A stretch of DNA of 64,000 nucleotides from Caballeronia novacaledonica (GTDB lineage: Bacteria; Pseudomonadota; Gammaproteobacteria; Burkholderiales; Burkholderiaceae): assembly GCF_900258035.1 (NCBI RefSeq), contig NZ_OGTP01000001.1, positions 682,001 to 746,000 on the forward strand. Direction: 5' to 3'. The translations under genes were made by a program, and so were the position numbers. Below, in pieces: positions 36,024 through 45,869 of this stretch (within the stretch, counting starts at the first letter, position 1; every line of letters begins with the position of its first letter). A model generated the notes under the pieces. The model ran no database searches. It was not told the origin of the DNA and saw only the letters and a program-made list of their open reading frames with translations.

Positions 36024-37118
36024 TCAAGGCACGATCGAAAGAAACAGGAAAGCCGCGAATATGACGAGATGCACGACGCCTTGCAGAACGGTCGAGCGTC
36101 CCGTGCCGAGCGTGATGACGGACACGAGCAGCGTGAGCGCGAGCATGACGATTTCCTTGGGCGCCAGCCCGAGCGCGATCGGCTGGCCCATGATGATCGA
36201 CACCACGGCCACCGTCGGGATCGTCAGGCCGATGCTCGCGAGCGCCGAGCCGAGCGCGAGATTCAGGCTCGTCTGCAGCCGGTTCAGACGCGCCGCGCGC
36301 ACGGCCGCGAGGCCTTCGGGCAGCAGCACGAGCGCGGCGATCACCACGCCGACCACCGCTTCCGGCGCGCCCGCCGCCGCGACGCCCGCCTCGACCGCCG
36401 GCGACAGCAGCTTCGCGAGTCCGACCACGGAGACGAGCGACAACATCAGAAACCCGAGCGCGAGCCACGCCTCGCCGTTGCTCGGCGGCGGCGCGTGCGG
36501 CGCGTCGTCTTCGTCCTGCGCGCCGGCGGCGGCCGGCGGCGTGAACGGCAGGAAGTAATCGCGATGACGGATCGTCTGCACGAACACGAACGTCACGTAC
36601 AGCACGAGCGAGATCACGCCGACGAAAATCAGTTGCGACGTGGAAAGCGCCGGACCGGCGACCGTGCTCGTGAAGTTCGGCAAGACGAGCGTGAGCACGG
36701 AAAGCGCGCAGAGAATCGCGAGCGCGGCGGCCGCGCCTTGCAACTGAAAGTCCTGCACGTGATGCCGCCAGCCACCGATCAGCAGACACAAGCCGACGAT
36801 GCCGCAGCCGCAGATCATGATCGCGGCGAACACGGTGTCGCGCGGCAGTCCGGCTTTCTCGGGGCCGCCGGAGAGCATCACGGAGACGATCAGCGCGACC
36901 TCGATCACCGTGACCGCGATCGCCAGCACCAGCGTGCCGAACGGCTCGCCGACGCGGTGCGCGACCACTTCCGCGTGATGCACGGCCGCGAACACCGCGA
37001 GCGCGAGCGCGACGGCCGCGAGCACCATCAGCACGGCGCTCTGGATGAGCGCGGTCGCGCCGAGCACGGCAAGCGCAAGAATCGGGGTTATGAAGGTCCA
37101 GTCCAGCTTGAATTTCAT
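36024..37118 (-). CDS. Calcium/proton antiporter (ChaA-like)
   Basis: The 364-residue polytopic protein is of the Ca2+/cation antiporter (CaCA) superfamily. It has two related halves, with the alpha-repeat motifs GTLVLAIAVTVIEVALIVSVML and PEAVVGVVIAALVLLPEGLAAV, each containing the acidic residue for ion exchange. Eleven membrane segments are expected. ATG 37118 has GGAG six bases upstream. It is divergent from the GGDEF gene. ChaA exchanges Ca2+, Na+ or K+ for protons. Confidence 0.88.
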   Translation of the reverse strand: MKFKLDWTFITPILALAVLGATALIQSAVLMVLAAVALALAVFAAVHHAEVVAHRVGEPFGTLVLAIAVTVIEVALIVSVMLSGGPEKAGLPRDTVFAAIMICGCGIVGLCLLIGGWRHHVQDFQLQGAAAALAILCALSVLTLVLPNFTSTVAGPALSTSQLIFVGVISLVLYVTFVFVQTIRHRDYFLPFTPPAAAGAQDEDDAPHAPPPSNGEAWLALGFLMLSLVSVVGLAKLLSPAVEAGVAAAGAPEAVVGVVIAALVLLPEGLAAVRAARLNRLQTSLNLALGSALASIGLTIPTVAVVSIIMGQPIALGLAPKEIVMLALTLLVSVITLGTGRSTVLQGVVHLVIFAAFLFLSIVP

Positions 37119-37373
37119 CGGCGCTCCGGGCGGATCGGGTGAATGGGATCGTCGGCACAGGCGATGTGGCCCAAGGTCGCTGCAAAACGCGCCGAAAGAA
37201 TCGGACCCGCTCGGGCGCCGCGCGTGCGAGGAGATTGCCGTGACAAAGGGCCGCAGACCATCGGCATGATAGCGAAAACGCGGCGCTGCGCGCGTGTCCG
37301 CAAAGGGGTGAACGAATCGCGTAATTTGTCGGAAAATAACGGCTTCAGCGGTCATGCCAAGAACCGGAGAAAC

Positions 37374-38348
37374 ATGCTCGTCGCACCGACACCCGAGAAC
37401 GAACCCGCCCGGCTCGCGACATTGCGCGCGCTAGGCATCCTCGACACGCCCGCCGAAGAGCGCTTCGACCGGCTGACGCGCCTCGCGCGCCGCCTCTTCG
37501 ACGTGCCGATCGCGCTCGTGAGCCTCATCGACGAAAACCGGCAGTGGTTCAAGTCGTGCGCGGGCCTCGGCGTGCAGCAGACATCGCGCGACATCTCGTT
37601 CTGCGGACACGCGATCCTTCACGACGACGTCTTCATGATCCCCGATGCGCGCGCCGACGTGCGCTTTCACGACAACCCGCTCGTCACCGGCGATCCGGGC
37701 ATCCGCTTCTATGCCGGCCAGCCGCTCACCGTGCCCAATGGCTCGAAGCTCGGCACGCTTTGCCTCATCGACACGCGTCCGCGCGAACTGGACGCCGAAC
37801 AGGCCGGCTTGCTGCGCGATCTCGCTCACATCGCCGAGCAGGAGATTGCGGCGATCGAACTCGCGACCGTCGACGAACTCACGCTGATCGCAAACCGGCG
37901 CGGCTTCGAAGCGCTGGCGCAGCATGCGCTGAATCTCTGCAAGCGCATGGGTCGCGACGCGGCGCTGCTCTTCTTCGATCTCGACGATTTCAAGCGCATC
38001 AACGACACCTACGGCCACGCCGAAGGCGATCGCGCGCTCGCGACGTTCGCCGCGGCCTTGCGCGAGTCGTTGCGGGAAAGCGATGTGATAGGGCGGCTGG
38101 GCGGCGACGAATTCGTCGCGCTTCTGACCGATGCCGGCGACGACGAAACGCGTCACGCGCTCGACCGCTTGCGCCTCGCACTGGCGGCGAGCGACGCGGC
38201 GGCGTCGCGCGGTTACCGGATTCGCTTCAGCGTCGGGCAGACGCAGTTCGAAGCGCAGCGGCATGCATCGGTGATCGATCTGCTCGCGTCGAGCGACAGC
38301 AGGATGTACGCGCACAAGGCCGCTCGGAAGAACGGCCCGGGGCGTTGA
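37374..38348 (+). CDS. GAF-GGDEF diguanylate cyclase
   Basis: The 324-residue protein has an N-terminal GAF domain (about 20-160, with CAGLGVQQTSRDISFCGHAI) and a GGDEF domain (about 165-320) with intact signature GRLGGDEFVALL and an RESD inhibitory site five residues before it. So it is expected to make c-di-GMP and to be product inhibited. The first GAF cysteine and histidine pattern suggests a small-molecule or redox sensor. The ATG at 37374 follows GGAG. A PilZ protein at 39960 may be an effector. Confidence 0.92.
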   Translation: MLVAPTPENEPARLATLRALGILDTPAEERFDRLTRLARRLFDVPIALVSLIDENRQWFKSCAGLGVQQTSRDISFCGHAILHDDVFMIPDARADVRFHDNPLVTGDPGIRFYAGQPLTVPNGSKLGTLCLIDTRPRELDAEQAGLLRDLAHIAEQEIAAIELATVDELTLIANRRGFEALAQHALNLCKRMGRDAALLFFDLDDFKRINDTYGHAEGDRALATFAAALRESLRESDVIGRLGGDEFVALLTDAGDDETRHALDRLRLALAASDAAASRGYRIRFSVGQTQFEAQRHASVIDLLASSDSRMYAHKAARKNGPGR

Positions 38349-38358
38349 AGGTTTTTCA

Positions 38359-38387
38359 AAAAAAATGGACGGGCGAAGTGCCCGTCC
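38359..38387 (-). terminator. Terminator of the osmC-type gene
   Basis: GGACGGGC (38367-38374) and GCCCGTCC (38380-38387) form an 8-base-pair stem; on the minus strand a run of seven T residues follows. It lies 17 bases beyond the osmC stop and just past the convergent GGDEF gene. Confidence 0.88.
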
Positions 38388-38403
38388 GCGCTTGCCTGAT
38401 CGA

Positions 38404-38835
38404 TTACGACACGAGTTCCGCGTTCAGCGTGATTTTCGCGTTGCCCGCGAAGAGCTTCGACACCGGACAGCCTTCTTTCGCGGCTTGCGCGGCCTTGTCG
38501 AAGGCGGCTTTGTCGGCGCCGGGAATTTTCGCTTTCAGATCGAGCTGGCAGGCGGTGATCGTGAAGCCTTCGCCGTCCTTGTCCAGCGTGACCGTGGATT
38601 TCGTTTCGAGGCTCTCGGCCTTCATGCCGGCCATTTCCAGTTGCAACGAAAGCGCCATCGTGAAGCAGCCCGCGTGCGCCGCGCCGATCAGTTCCTCCGG
38701 ATTCGTCCCCGGACCTTCCTCGAAGCGCGACTTGAACCCGTACGGCGCTTCGTTGAGCACGCCGGTTTGCGTCGAGATGAAACCCTTGCCGTCCTTGATG
38801 CCGCCGCTCCATTTTGCCGATGCTGTCTTTTGCAC
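38404..38835 (-). CDS. osmC: OsmC family peroxiredoxin
   Basis: The 143-residue protein has both OsmC redox cysteines, in GAAHAGCFTMAL and KEGCPVSKLF, and the early NEAPYGFKSRFEEGPGTNPEELIG motif with the substrate Arg and Glu. It reduces organic and inorganic peroxides in the cytoplasm as a homodimer. The start is GTG at 38835, after GGAG at 8 bases. The longer frame to 39123 is read-through. A terminator follows. Confidence 0.93.
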   Translation of the reverse strand: MQKTASAKWSGGIKDGKGFISTQTGVLNEAPYGFKSRFEEGPGTNPEELIGAAHAGCFTMALSLQLEMAGMKAESLETKSTVTLDKDGEGFTITACQLDLKAKIPGADKAAFDKAAQAAKEGCPVSKLFAGNAKITLNAELVS

Positions 38836-39276
38836 GAGAGTTCTCCAGAAGAGGAAGTGGAACTGCGATGACCGGCGCCGCACGACGCCGGCGCACGCGT
38901 GATGCACGTCGCGATAGTCCGCATGCGCCGTGCCCGCGGTTGCGTCGAGCGCGTCGCTTTGCATCGTAGCGGATCGCGGGCGCGGGCGCAGAGAGGCTGC
39001 GATTCGGCCTATGCCGTTCGAGCCATGTCGTTTCGTATGGTCAAAACAACCGCGTGACCGAGCATTGTGTGACCCGCGAAATTCGTCGCGAACGACGCGC
39101 CGCTCGCGTTTCTTCGATCGCAAGATCGAGATCGACGGCGGCTTCCGACATGTAGCGCATGCGCGCGTCGCCCGTCGGCACGCGCTAACATACCGGTTTT
39201 GCGGTCGTCGCCATCGCGCGGCGTCCGCCCGGTTCAGTCAAACGGCGCACTCGCGCCGTTCGCTTTTGAGGCTCAC
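38836..39276. other. Divergent intergenic region of osmC and the FrnE-like gene
   Basis: The 441 bases hold no gene that I can support. An 8-base-pair hairpin AACGGCGC/GCGCCGTT with CGCTTTT behind it sits at 39241-39267, only 16 bases ahead of the FrnE-like start codon. It could act as an attenuator or control ribosome access. Confidence 0.45.
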
Positions 39277-39930
39277 ATGGCATCCACGTCTGTTCTCTAC
39301 ATCGACGTCTGGTCGGACTTCGCGTGTCCGTTCTGCTATCTCGAGACGCCCGTGCTCGATCAGTTCCGCAACGCATACGGCGATGCGGTCGAGATTCGCT
39401 GGCACGCGTTCGAGTTGCGCCCCGAACCCACGCCGCTGGTCGATCCCAACAACGAAAAGATCGTCGAAACCTGGGAAAACTCGGTCCGCCCGCTCGCGGA
39501 AGAACGCGGCGTGACGATGCGCATGCCGCCGGTCACGCCGCGCAGCCGCAAGGCCTTCGAGACGGCCATGTTCGCGCGCGAATCCGGCCGTTTCGATCTC
39601 GTGCATCGGGCGATCTTCAAGGCGTATTTCGAGGAAGGCATCGACATCGGCGATACGGACTCGCTGCTCGATATCGCGGCGACCTGCGGCGTCGATCCGG
39701 AAATGCTCGAAGAAGCGCTCGACGACGGCACGTACACCGATCTCGTGATCGAAGACGAAGAATTCGCGAAGAAACTGGGCGTGACCGGCGTGCCGTTCGC
39801 GGTGTTGTCGCGGGAGCCCGCGCCCGGCCAGGAACCGCCGCCGCCGATCGCACTGCGCGGCGCCGCGCCGATCCAGCACTTCGAAGCGGCCGTCGAACGC
39901 CTCTTCCCGGACGGCTTTCCGGGCGTCTGA
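39277..39930 (+). CDS. DsbA family oxidoreductase, FrnE-like
   Basis: The 217-residue protein has a thioredoxin-like fold with CPFC (in DFACPFCYLETP) and the inserted helical domain, plus the cis-proline loop GVTGVPFAVL. It has no signal peptide, so it is cytoplasmic, like FrnE, which acts in disulfide isomerisation or glutathione-dependent reactions and stress tolerance. The ATG at 39277 is preferred; the upstream frame covers the hairpin. It is convergent with the PilZ gene. Confidence 0.88.
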   Translation: MASTSVLYIDVWSDFACPFCYLETPVLDQFRNAYGDAVEIRWHAFELRPEPTPLVDPNNEKIVETWENSVRPLAEERGVTMRMPPVTPRSRKAFETAMFARESGRFDLVHRAIFKAYFEEGIDIGDTDSLLDIAATCGVDPEMLEEALDDGTYTDLVIEDEEFAKKLGVTGVPFAVLSREPAPGQEPPPPIALRGAAPIQHFEAAVERLFPDGFPGV

Positions 39931-39959
39931 ACCATCCTGAGGCCGGACGCAGCCCGATC

Positions 39960-40862
39960 CTAGCTGTGCTCCGCCATGAACGACTTCAACGCGATGCGCT
40001 GCGACGGTTCGAGCGATTCGAACTCGAGCCCGTAAGCCGCGCTGCCATCGACCGGATCAACCGTGCCGACATGACGCACGATCGCGATGGTGTCGATCTT
40101 CACGTCGACGCCATCGGTCTTGAACTGAAACGAGAGTTGCAGGCGCTCGCCCACGTGCGCAGCCGGATTCGCCACGGTCAGCGACATCCCGTACGGGCTG
40201 ATGTCGCTTACGCGGCCGAGTTGCCGCATGGTTTGCGACTCGCCATCGGCGACGAAATGTGCCGCGAGGCGCGTCGGCATGCGCGCGAATTTGCGCGTGC
40301 GCAATCTGCGGATCGCGCCCGGCGCCGACAGCACCGCGTAGTTGAACGGCTCGCGGCAGGTTGCATCGACGGTACAGGCGAAACGGAACACGCCCCGGCC
40401 CGTGAGCGCGACCAGATCGACCTGCTCCCCGAGCGTCAGGTCGAGCGGATCGAATCCCGCCATCAACGGCTGCGTCACGAACAGCGAACGCTCGCCATTG
40501 CGGCGCGGCGTCGAGAAACCGATCACGCGGCTCGCGTACATCGCGGAACCCGTGCCGCCGGTGCCGCGCAATCCGACCCGCGCGCCAATGGTGAGACCGA
40601 TATCTTCGAGCGTCAGCGGACCGTCCCTCGCGCCCTCTTCTTCGGCCATGATCGGCGCCGGCTCGCGCATCGCGCGGTGCGGCTCGAAATGCCGGAACAT
40701 GAATTCGAGCGAGTGCGCGTCGGGCACGACGGCGCCCGCGTCGAAGAGTTGCGCGCCATCGGCGGCGACGATCGGCCATTCGAGGCCGACGTTGAGCGGA
40801 ATCTCGGATGCTTGGAGGCGGACCAGCAACTGGCGCGCGTCTTCGACGGTTTCTTCGGTCAT
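39960..40862 (-). CDS. PilZ domain protein (YcgR-like)
   Basis: The 300-residue protein has an N-terminal YcgR-N-type beta domain (about 90-185) and a PilZ domain (about 190-298). The c-di-GMP binding signatures are intact: an RxxxR in RTRKFAR and DISPYGMSL (D/NxSxxG). The first 80 residues are extra. Such proteins act as c-di-GMP-dependent brakes of flagella or as adaptors. A diguanylate cyclase lies 2 kb away but is not in the same operon. Confidence 0.87.
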   Translation of the reverse strand: MTEETVEDARQLLVRLQASEIPLNVGLEWPIVAADGAQLFDAGAVVPDAHSLEFMFRHFEPHRAMREPAPIMAEEEGARDGPLTLEDIGLTIGARVGLRGTGGTGSAMYASRVIGFSTPRRNGERSLFVTQPLMAGFDPLDLTLGEQVDLVALTGRGVFRFACTVDATCREPFNYAVLSAPGAIRRLRTRKFARMPTRLAAHFVADGESQTMRQLGRVSDISPYGMSLTVANPAAHVGERLQLSFQFKTDGVDVKIDTIAIVRHVGTVDPVDGSAAYGLEFESLEPSQRIALKSFMAEHS

Positions 40863-41030
40863 CTTATCGGACGATTCTTAAGTATTTTCCGCAATCGTCA
40901 TGCTTGCCGAGTTTGCCGTCAAGTACCGAATGGCAACTTTTACGTTAGCGCACCGATATTTTTAGCGCAGAGCGGACTTCCTACCGCCCGTAGTTTTATG
41001 CGCATAAAAGCTTTTGAAAAAATAACGCGT

Positions 41031-42047
41031 TTAGCGAATCGTCGTCACGCCGGTTTCGGCGGCGTTCGAAATCGAAGCCGGCGGCGCATTCGTCACGCTT
41101 TCGATGGCGGCCAGCACTTGCGGCACTTCGGGTGGCGCACCCTCTTCGCCGATTGAAATGGAACGCCCCGGATCGTTCACGCCGAAGTGCTCGCGCGAAG
41201 TCGCGGCGAACAACATGACGGTGCGGCGCTGCAAGGCATGCGCGAGATGCACGAGCCCGGTATCCGTACCGACGACGAGTTCCGACGCCTGAATCCAGTG
41301 CGCACATTCGAGGACGGACAGCTTCGGCAGGACGATGGCGCCCGGCACGAGCGCCGCGATCGCTTGCGCTTCGCCCTGCTCGCGTTCCGTGCCCCACGGC
41401 AACGCGATCGCATAGCCACCCGCGGCGAGCCAGCGGCCGACCTCGCCCCAATGTTCCTTCGGCCACTTCTTCACGTCCGCCGACGTCGCGTGAAACAGCA
41501 TCGCGATACGCGCGTCGCGCGGGATGTTCAGGTCGCGTGCGACAGCCGGCAGGCGAATGTTGTAATCGGGCGTGTCGTCGAGCGGATAGCCGAGCGCGTC
41601 GGCGACGCTCACGCGCATGCCGCGCCACGCGTCGGTGAGCGGCCGCGGACCGAAGCGCGCGTTGTACGCGAAGGCCGCGCCGCGCTCGCCGAGATCCTGA
41701 TTCAGGTAACCGTAACGCCGCCGTCCGCGCGCGATGAACGCGATGATCGCGCTCTTGTAGACGCCGTGAATATCGACGATGACGTCGTATTTTTCAGCCC
41801 GAAGCTCGCCGATCGAACCAGCGATCTCCTTCAGATCGTTCAAGTTGCGCGCCTTCTTGAACTTGCGCAGCGGCGCGCTCAGCACGCGATCGACGCCCGG
41901 ATTCCAGCGGATGATGTCGGCGAAGGCGGCGTCCGCGGCCCAGTCGATCCTGGCGGACGGAAATGCGCGCCGCAGATCGGCAACGACCGGCAGCGTCTCG
42001 ACGATATCGCCGAGCGACGTGACTTTGACGATCAGAATTCGCTTCAT
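41031..42047 (-). CDS. waaC: Lipopolysaccharide heptosyltransferase I
   Basis: The 338-residue GT-B fold glycosyltransferase matches family 9: MKRILIVKVTSLGDIVETLPVV at the N-terminus, and ATSADVKKWPKEHW, LVVGTDTGLVHLAHAL in the C-terminal donor domain. WaaC adds the first L-glycero-D-manno-heptose to Kdo of the inner LPS core. The ATG at 42047 is fixed by the family; the frame before it is extra. The region 40863-41030 after it holds the promoter of the PilZ gene. It is a single gene. Confidence 0.93.
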   Translation of the reverse strand: MKRILIVKVTSLGDIVETLPVVADLRRAFPSARIDWAADAAFADIIRWNPGVDRVLSAPLRKFKKARNLNDLKEIAGSIGELRAEKYDVIVDIHGVYKSAIIAFIARGRRRYGYLNQDLGERGAAFAYNARFGPRPLTDAWRGMRVSVADALGYPLDDTPDYNIRLPAVARDLNIPRDARIAMLFHATSADVKKWPKEHWGEVGRWLAAGGYAIALPWGTEREQGEAQAIAALVPGAIVLPKLSVLECAHWIQASELVVGTDTGLVHLAHALQRRTVMLFAATSREHFGVNDPGRSISIGEEGAPPEVPQVLAAIESVTNAPPASISNAAETGVTTIR

Positions 42048-42240
42048 GAAGGGTACGGGAGTGCTCCGGTGCGTGTGCCGGCCCAGCGGCATGCCGGGAC
42101 AAACCCGGAAAACCAGCGATTCTAATGAATTTGAGACAAACGCACTGTCAGCGTTTGTAAGCATCGTCGACAGGCGCGCGCGGCGCCTGTTTCAGAATAG
42201 TCCAATTCGGCGAGGCGGGTTGCCGCGCGCGCAACCTCGA

Positions 42241-43113
42241 TCAAAGCGCGCGTGACGAAAACGTGTCGCACTGGCGCACGTCGCCTGAGGACATGCCGCG
42301 CCGCAGCCAGCGCTGACGCTGTTCGCTCGTTCCATGCGTGAACGCCTCGGGCACGACGCGCCCTTGCGACTGCTTCTGCAGACGGTCGTCCCCGATCGCG
42401 GCTGCCGCGTTCAGCCCCTGCTCGAAATCGCCCGGTTCGATCAGCTTCGCGTTGTCGCGTTGCGCGACGGCGGCCCAGACGCCCGCGAAGCAGTCCGCCT
42501 GCAACTCGACGCGCACCGACAGCGCGTTTGCCTGCTCGCGCGTCAGGCGCGAGCGCGCCTGATCGACCTTGTTCATGATGCCGAGCACGTTCTGCACGTG
42601 ATGCCCGACTTCATGCGCGATGACATAAGCCTGCGCAAAATCGCCGCCCGCGCCGAAGCGGTCGCGCAACTCGCGATAGAACGACAGATCGATATACACC
42701 TTGCGGTCGCCGGGACAGTAGAACGGGCCCATGGCCGCCTGTCCCGTTCCGCATGCGGTCTGCGTGGCGCCCGAAAACATCACGAGTTTCGGCGCCGGAT
42801 AGTCCTGATTGAACTGCGCCCGGAAGATGTGCTGCCACGTCTGTTCGGTGTTGCCGAGCACGCGGCGCACGAACACGGCGCCGGGATCGCTGGCGGGCTG
42901 CGCGTTGCGCGGCGCGGCCTGCTGTTGCGGCGCGCTGCCCTGCAATACCTGCGCGCCGTTGATGATCGTCATCGGATTGATGCCGAAGAAATACGATGCG
43001 GCGAGCGCCACGATGATCGTCCCGATCCCGAGCGATCCGCCGCCGACCCGGAAGCCGCCCCCGCCGCGCCGGTCTTCCACGTTCTGACTTTCTGGCTGGT
43101 CATCCAGGCGCAT
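42241..43113 (-). CDS. Neutral zinc metallopeptidase, YpfJ family
   Basis: The 290-residue protein has one membrane segment (about 28-48) after a glycine-rich start and a zinc peptidase domain with HEVGHH (in YVIAHEVGHHVQNVLG) and the third ligand glutamate in ELQADCFAGVWA. AACGTG/GPFYC holds a conserved cysteine pair. The ATG at 43113 has AAGGAG eight bases upstream. The family is widespread but its substrate is not known. It is divergent from cydA. Confidence 0.9.
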   Translation of the reverse strand: MRLDDQPESQNVEDRRGGGGFRVGGGSLGIGTIIVALAASYFFGINPMTIINGAQVLQGSAPQQQAAPRNAQPASDPGAVFVRRVLGNTEQTWQHIFRAQFNQDYPAPKLVMFSGATQTACGTGQAAMGPFYCPGDRKVYIDLSFYRELRDRFGAGGDFAQAYVIAHEVGHHVQNVLGIMNKVDQARSRLTREQANALSVRVELQADCFAGVWAAVAQRDNAKLIEPGDFEQGLNAAAAIGDDRLQKQSQGRVVPEAFTHGTSEQRQRWLRRGMSSGDVRQCDTFSSRAL

Positions 43114-43465
43114 GATGCTTCTCCTTACTGCCCGCGCGGCGCGCGTGGTCAAAAACCATTATGGTACCCGCGCGGGTCGCCCGTCTCGTGCTGCCGCAAC
43201 GTAAAAGTTCTTTTCCCGGCCGCCGCTCGCGCCGGATGTGTTCCGTGCGGTCGATTGTCGCGAAAACGCGTGTGCGCTCTTGCCGCACCGCACCATCGAC
43301 GTATCCCAAAATCAGAATCGAATCAAACTCGTAGCGCCGCCAAACCCTTGAAACTGCGGCATTTGCGCGCAATGCAAATTCCCTGACGCAGCGCAACACT
43401 TTCTCGAAATAGCGCTAAGCTCCGCCCCGTTACACGTCTGGGTGAATTTCAAGGCACACGTCATC
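43114..43465. other. Divergent region between the YpfJ-type gene and cydA
   Basis: No gene is seen in these 352 bases. An inverted repeat ATTTGC-N7-GCAAAT at 43361-43379 lies about 87 bases before cydA and could be a regulator site. There is no clear FNR/ANR box. A TTGAAA candidate -35 is at 43349-43354. Confidence 0.45.
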
Positions 43466-44863
43466 ATGCATGCGACTCCCGAAGCACTCGATCTGGCGCG
43501 GATCCAGTTCGCGTTCACCGTCTCTTTTCACATCATTTTTCCGGCGCTTTCCATCGGACTGGCGAGTTTCATCGCGGTGCTCGAAGGCGCGTGGCTCAAG
43601 ACCGGCAAGCCGGTCTACAAGGAACTGTGTCTCTTCTGGTCGAAGGTCTTCGCTGTCGCGTTCGGCATGGGCGTCGTGTCGGGCGTCGTCATGGCGTACG
43701 AATTCGGCACCAACTGGGGCGGCTTTTCGAGCTTCGCCGGTCCCGTCACCGGGCCGCTGCTCACGTACGAAGTAATGACCGCGTTCTTCCTCGAAGCGGG
43801 CTTCCTCGGCATCATGCTGTTCGGCTGGAACAAGGTCGGTCCGAAGGCGCACTTCGGCGCGACGCTGATGGTCGCCATCGGCACGCTCATCTCCACGTTC
43901 TGGATTCTCGCGTCGAATAGCTGGATGCAGACGCCGCAGGGTTTTCGCATCGAAGGCGATCACGTCGTGCCGGTGGACTGGTGGGCGATTATTTTCAATC
44001 CGTCGTTCCCGTACCGGCTCGCGCATATGGCGATCGCGGCGTTCATCGTCGCGGCGCTCGTCGTCGCCGCGACCGGCGCGTGGCATCTGCTGAAAGGCCG
44101 GCGCGATCCGGCCATCAGGAAGATGTTTTCGATGTCGCTCTGGCTGCTGCTCGCATTGACGCCGATTCAGGCGCTCGTCGGCGATGCGCACGGCCTGAAC
44201 ACGCGCGAACATCAACCGGCGAAGATCGCGGCGATCGAAGGCATCTGGGAAACGGAGAAAGGCGGCACCGCGCTCAATCTCTTCGGCATTCCCGACATGG
44301 AAGCCGAAACCACGAAGTATGCGGTCTCGATTCCGCATCTCGGCAGCCTGATCCTCACCCATAGCTGGGACGGCGAAATTCGCGGCCTGAAGGAATTTCC
44401 GAAGCAAGACCGCCCGAACTCGACGCTCGTGTTCTGGAGTTTCCGCGTGATGGCGGGTCTCGGCGTGCTGATGATCGCGATGTCGGTTGCCGCGTGGTGG
44501 CTGCATCGCAAGCGCAGGCTGTTCGATGCGCGCTGGTTCCATCGTTTCGCACTGGCGATGGGCCCGACCGGATTCGTCACGCTGCTCGCGGGCTGGGTCA
44601 CGACCGAAGCCGGACGCCAGCCGTGGGTCGTGTACGGCGTGATGCGCACCGCCGATGCCGTGTCGCCCGTGACCGCGCAGCAAGTCGGCGTGTCGCTGCT
44701 CGCGTTCGTGATCGTCTACACGATCGTGTTCGGCACCGGCATCTACTACCTGCTGAAGCTGCTTCGTCACGGTCCCGCGTTGCCGGGTTCGTCCGGGCAA
44801 CCGTCCGACGGCAGCGCGCGCCGTCCGCTCAGCCTTCCGCAACAGTCCATCGAAGGAGCATAA
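43466..44863 (+). CDS. cydA: Cytochrome bd-type quinol oxidase subunit I (CIO type)
   Basis: The 465-residue subunit has nine helices and the heme ligands: His in SFHIIFPALSIG (b595/d), His in YRLAHMAIAAF and Met in FRVMAGLG (b558), plus the GRQPW block. The quinol loop is short (GTALNLFGIPDM to LTHSWDGE), which marks the cyanide-insensitive (CIO) branch. I chose ATG 43466 (MHATPEALDLARIQF) over the GTG at 43442, since the family starts there. It acts in the membrane to reduce oxygen with quinol and resists cyanide and NO. Confidence 0.95.
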   Translation: MHATPEALDLARIQFAFTVSFHIIFPALSIGLASFIAVLEGAWLKTGKPVYKELCLFWSKVFAVAFGMGVVSGVVMAYEFGTNWGGFSSFAGPVTGPLLTYEVMTAFFLEAGFLGIMLFGWNKVGPKAHFGATLMVAIGTLISTFWILASNSWMQTPQGFRIEGDHVVPVDWWAIIFNPSFPYRLAHMAIAAFIVAALVVAATGAWHLLKGRRDPAIRKMFSMSLWLLLALTPIQALVGDAHGLNTREHQPAKIAAIEGIWETEKGGTALNLFGIPDMEAETTKYAVSIPHLGSLILTHSWDGEIRGLKEFPKQDRPNSTLVFWSFRVMAGLGVLMIAMSVAAWWLHRKRRLFDARWFHRFALAMGPTGFVTLLAGWVTTEAGRQPWVVYGVMRTADAVSPVTAQQVGVSLLAFVIVYTIVFGTGIYYLLKLLRHGPALPGSSGQPSDGSARRPLSLPQQSIEGA

Positions 44864-44867
44864 GAAT

Positions 44868-45869
44868 ATGGACCTCACGCTCGCCTGGGCCGCGATCATC
44901 GCGTTGGGCCTGTTCCTCTACGTCGTGCTGGACGGCTTCGATCTCGGCATCGGCATACTTTTTCCGTTCTTTCCGGACCAGCATGATCGCGACGTGATGA
45001 TGAACACCGTCGCCCCCGTCTGGGACGGCAACGAGACGTGGCTCGTGCTCGGCGGCGCGGGGCTGTTCGCCGCTTTCCCGATGGTCTATTCGACCGTGTT
45101 GTCCGCGCTCTATCTGCCGCTCGTGCTGATGCTCGTGTGCCTGATTTTCCGCGGCGTGTCGTTCGAGATCCGCGCGAAGGCGCAGCGCACGAAGCCCATG
45201 TGGGACCTCGCGTTCATCGGCGGATCGGCGGGCGCGACGTTCTTTCAGGGCGTGGCGCTCGGCGCGTTTCTCGGCGGCATTCCCGTCGCCGATGGCCGTT
45301 TCGCCGGCGATCCCTTCGGCTGGTTCTCGCCGTTCTCGATCTTCACAGGCGGCGCGCTCGTCGTCACGTATGCGCTGCTCGGCGCGTGCTGGCTGATCGC
45401 GAAAACAGAAGGCGATCTGCAGCGGCGGATGTATCGCGTGGTATGGCCGCTGACGCTCTTGCAGCTCGCGACGATCGCCGTGGTCAGCATCTGGACGCCG
45501 CTGCAGGACGCGGGCATCGCGTCGCGCTGGTTCGATTCGCCGCTGTTTTATCGCCTGTTGCCTGTGCCGGTGCTCGTCGCGGCATGCGCGTGGGCGATGC
45601 GCCGCTCGATTCAGTCGCGTCACGAGAAGCGGCCGTTCGCGATGGCGCTCGGCTTCGTGCTGCTCGGCTACGCGGGACTTGTCGCGAGCATTTCACCGCA
45701 CGAGATTTTTCCGGGCGTATCGATCTGGGACGCGGCCGCGCCCCGTTCGAGCCAGCTTTTCACGATCGTCGGCGCGGCGGTGATTCTGCCTGTGATCGTC
45801 GCGTATACGACGCTGGGTTACTGGGTCTTCAGAGGAAAGGTGCGCCATGGCGAACACCACTACCACTGA
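44868..45869 (+). CDS. cydB: Cytochrome bd-type quinol oxidase subunit II
   Basis: The 333-residue partner of CydA has the N-terminal VVLDGFDLGIGILFPF and the WDGNETWLVLGGAGLFAAFP block typical of CydB. Eight to nine membrane segments are expected. Four bases separate it from cydA, and AAGGAG lies just before the ATG. The 3' end overlaps the next small gene by 23 bases. Confidence 0.95.
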   Translation: MDLTLAWAAIIALGLFLYVVLDGFDLGIGILFPFFPDQHDRDVMMNTVAPVWDGNETWLVLGGAGLFAAFPMVYSTVLSALYLPLVLMLVCLIFRGVSFEIRAKAQRTKPMWDLAFIGGSAGATFFQGVALGAFLGGIPVADGRFAGDPFGWFSPFSIFTGGALVVTYALLGACWLIAKTEGDLQRRMYRVVWPLTLLQLATIAVVSIWTPLQDAGIASRWFDSPLFYRLLPVPVLVAACAWAMRRSIQSRHEKRPFAMALGFVLLGYAGLVASISPHEIFPGVSIWDAAAPRSSQLFTIVGAAVILPVIVAYTTLGYWVFRGKVRHGEHHYH

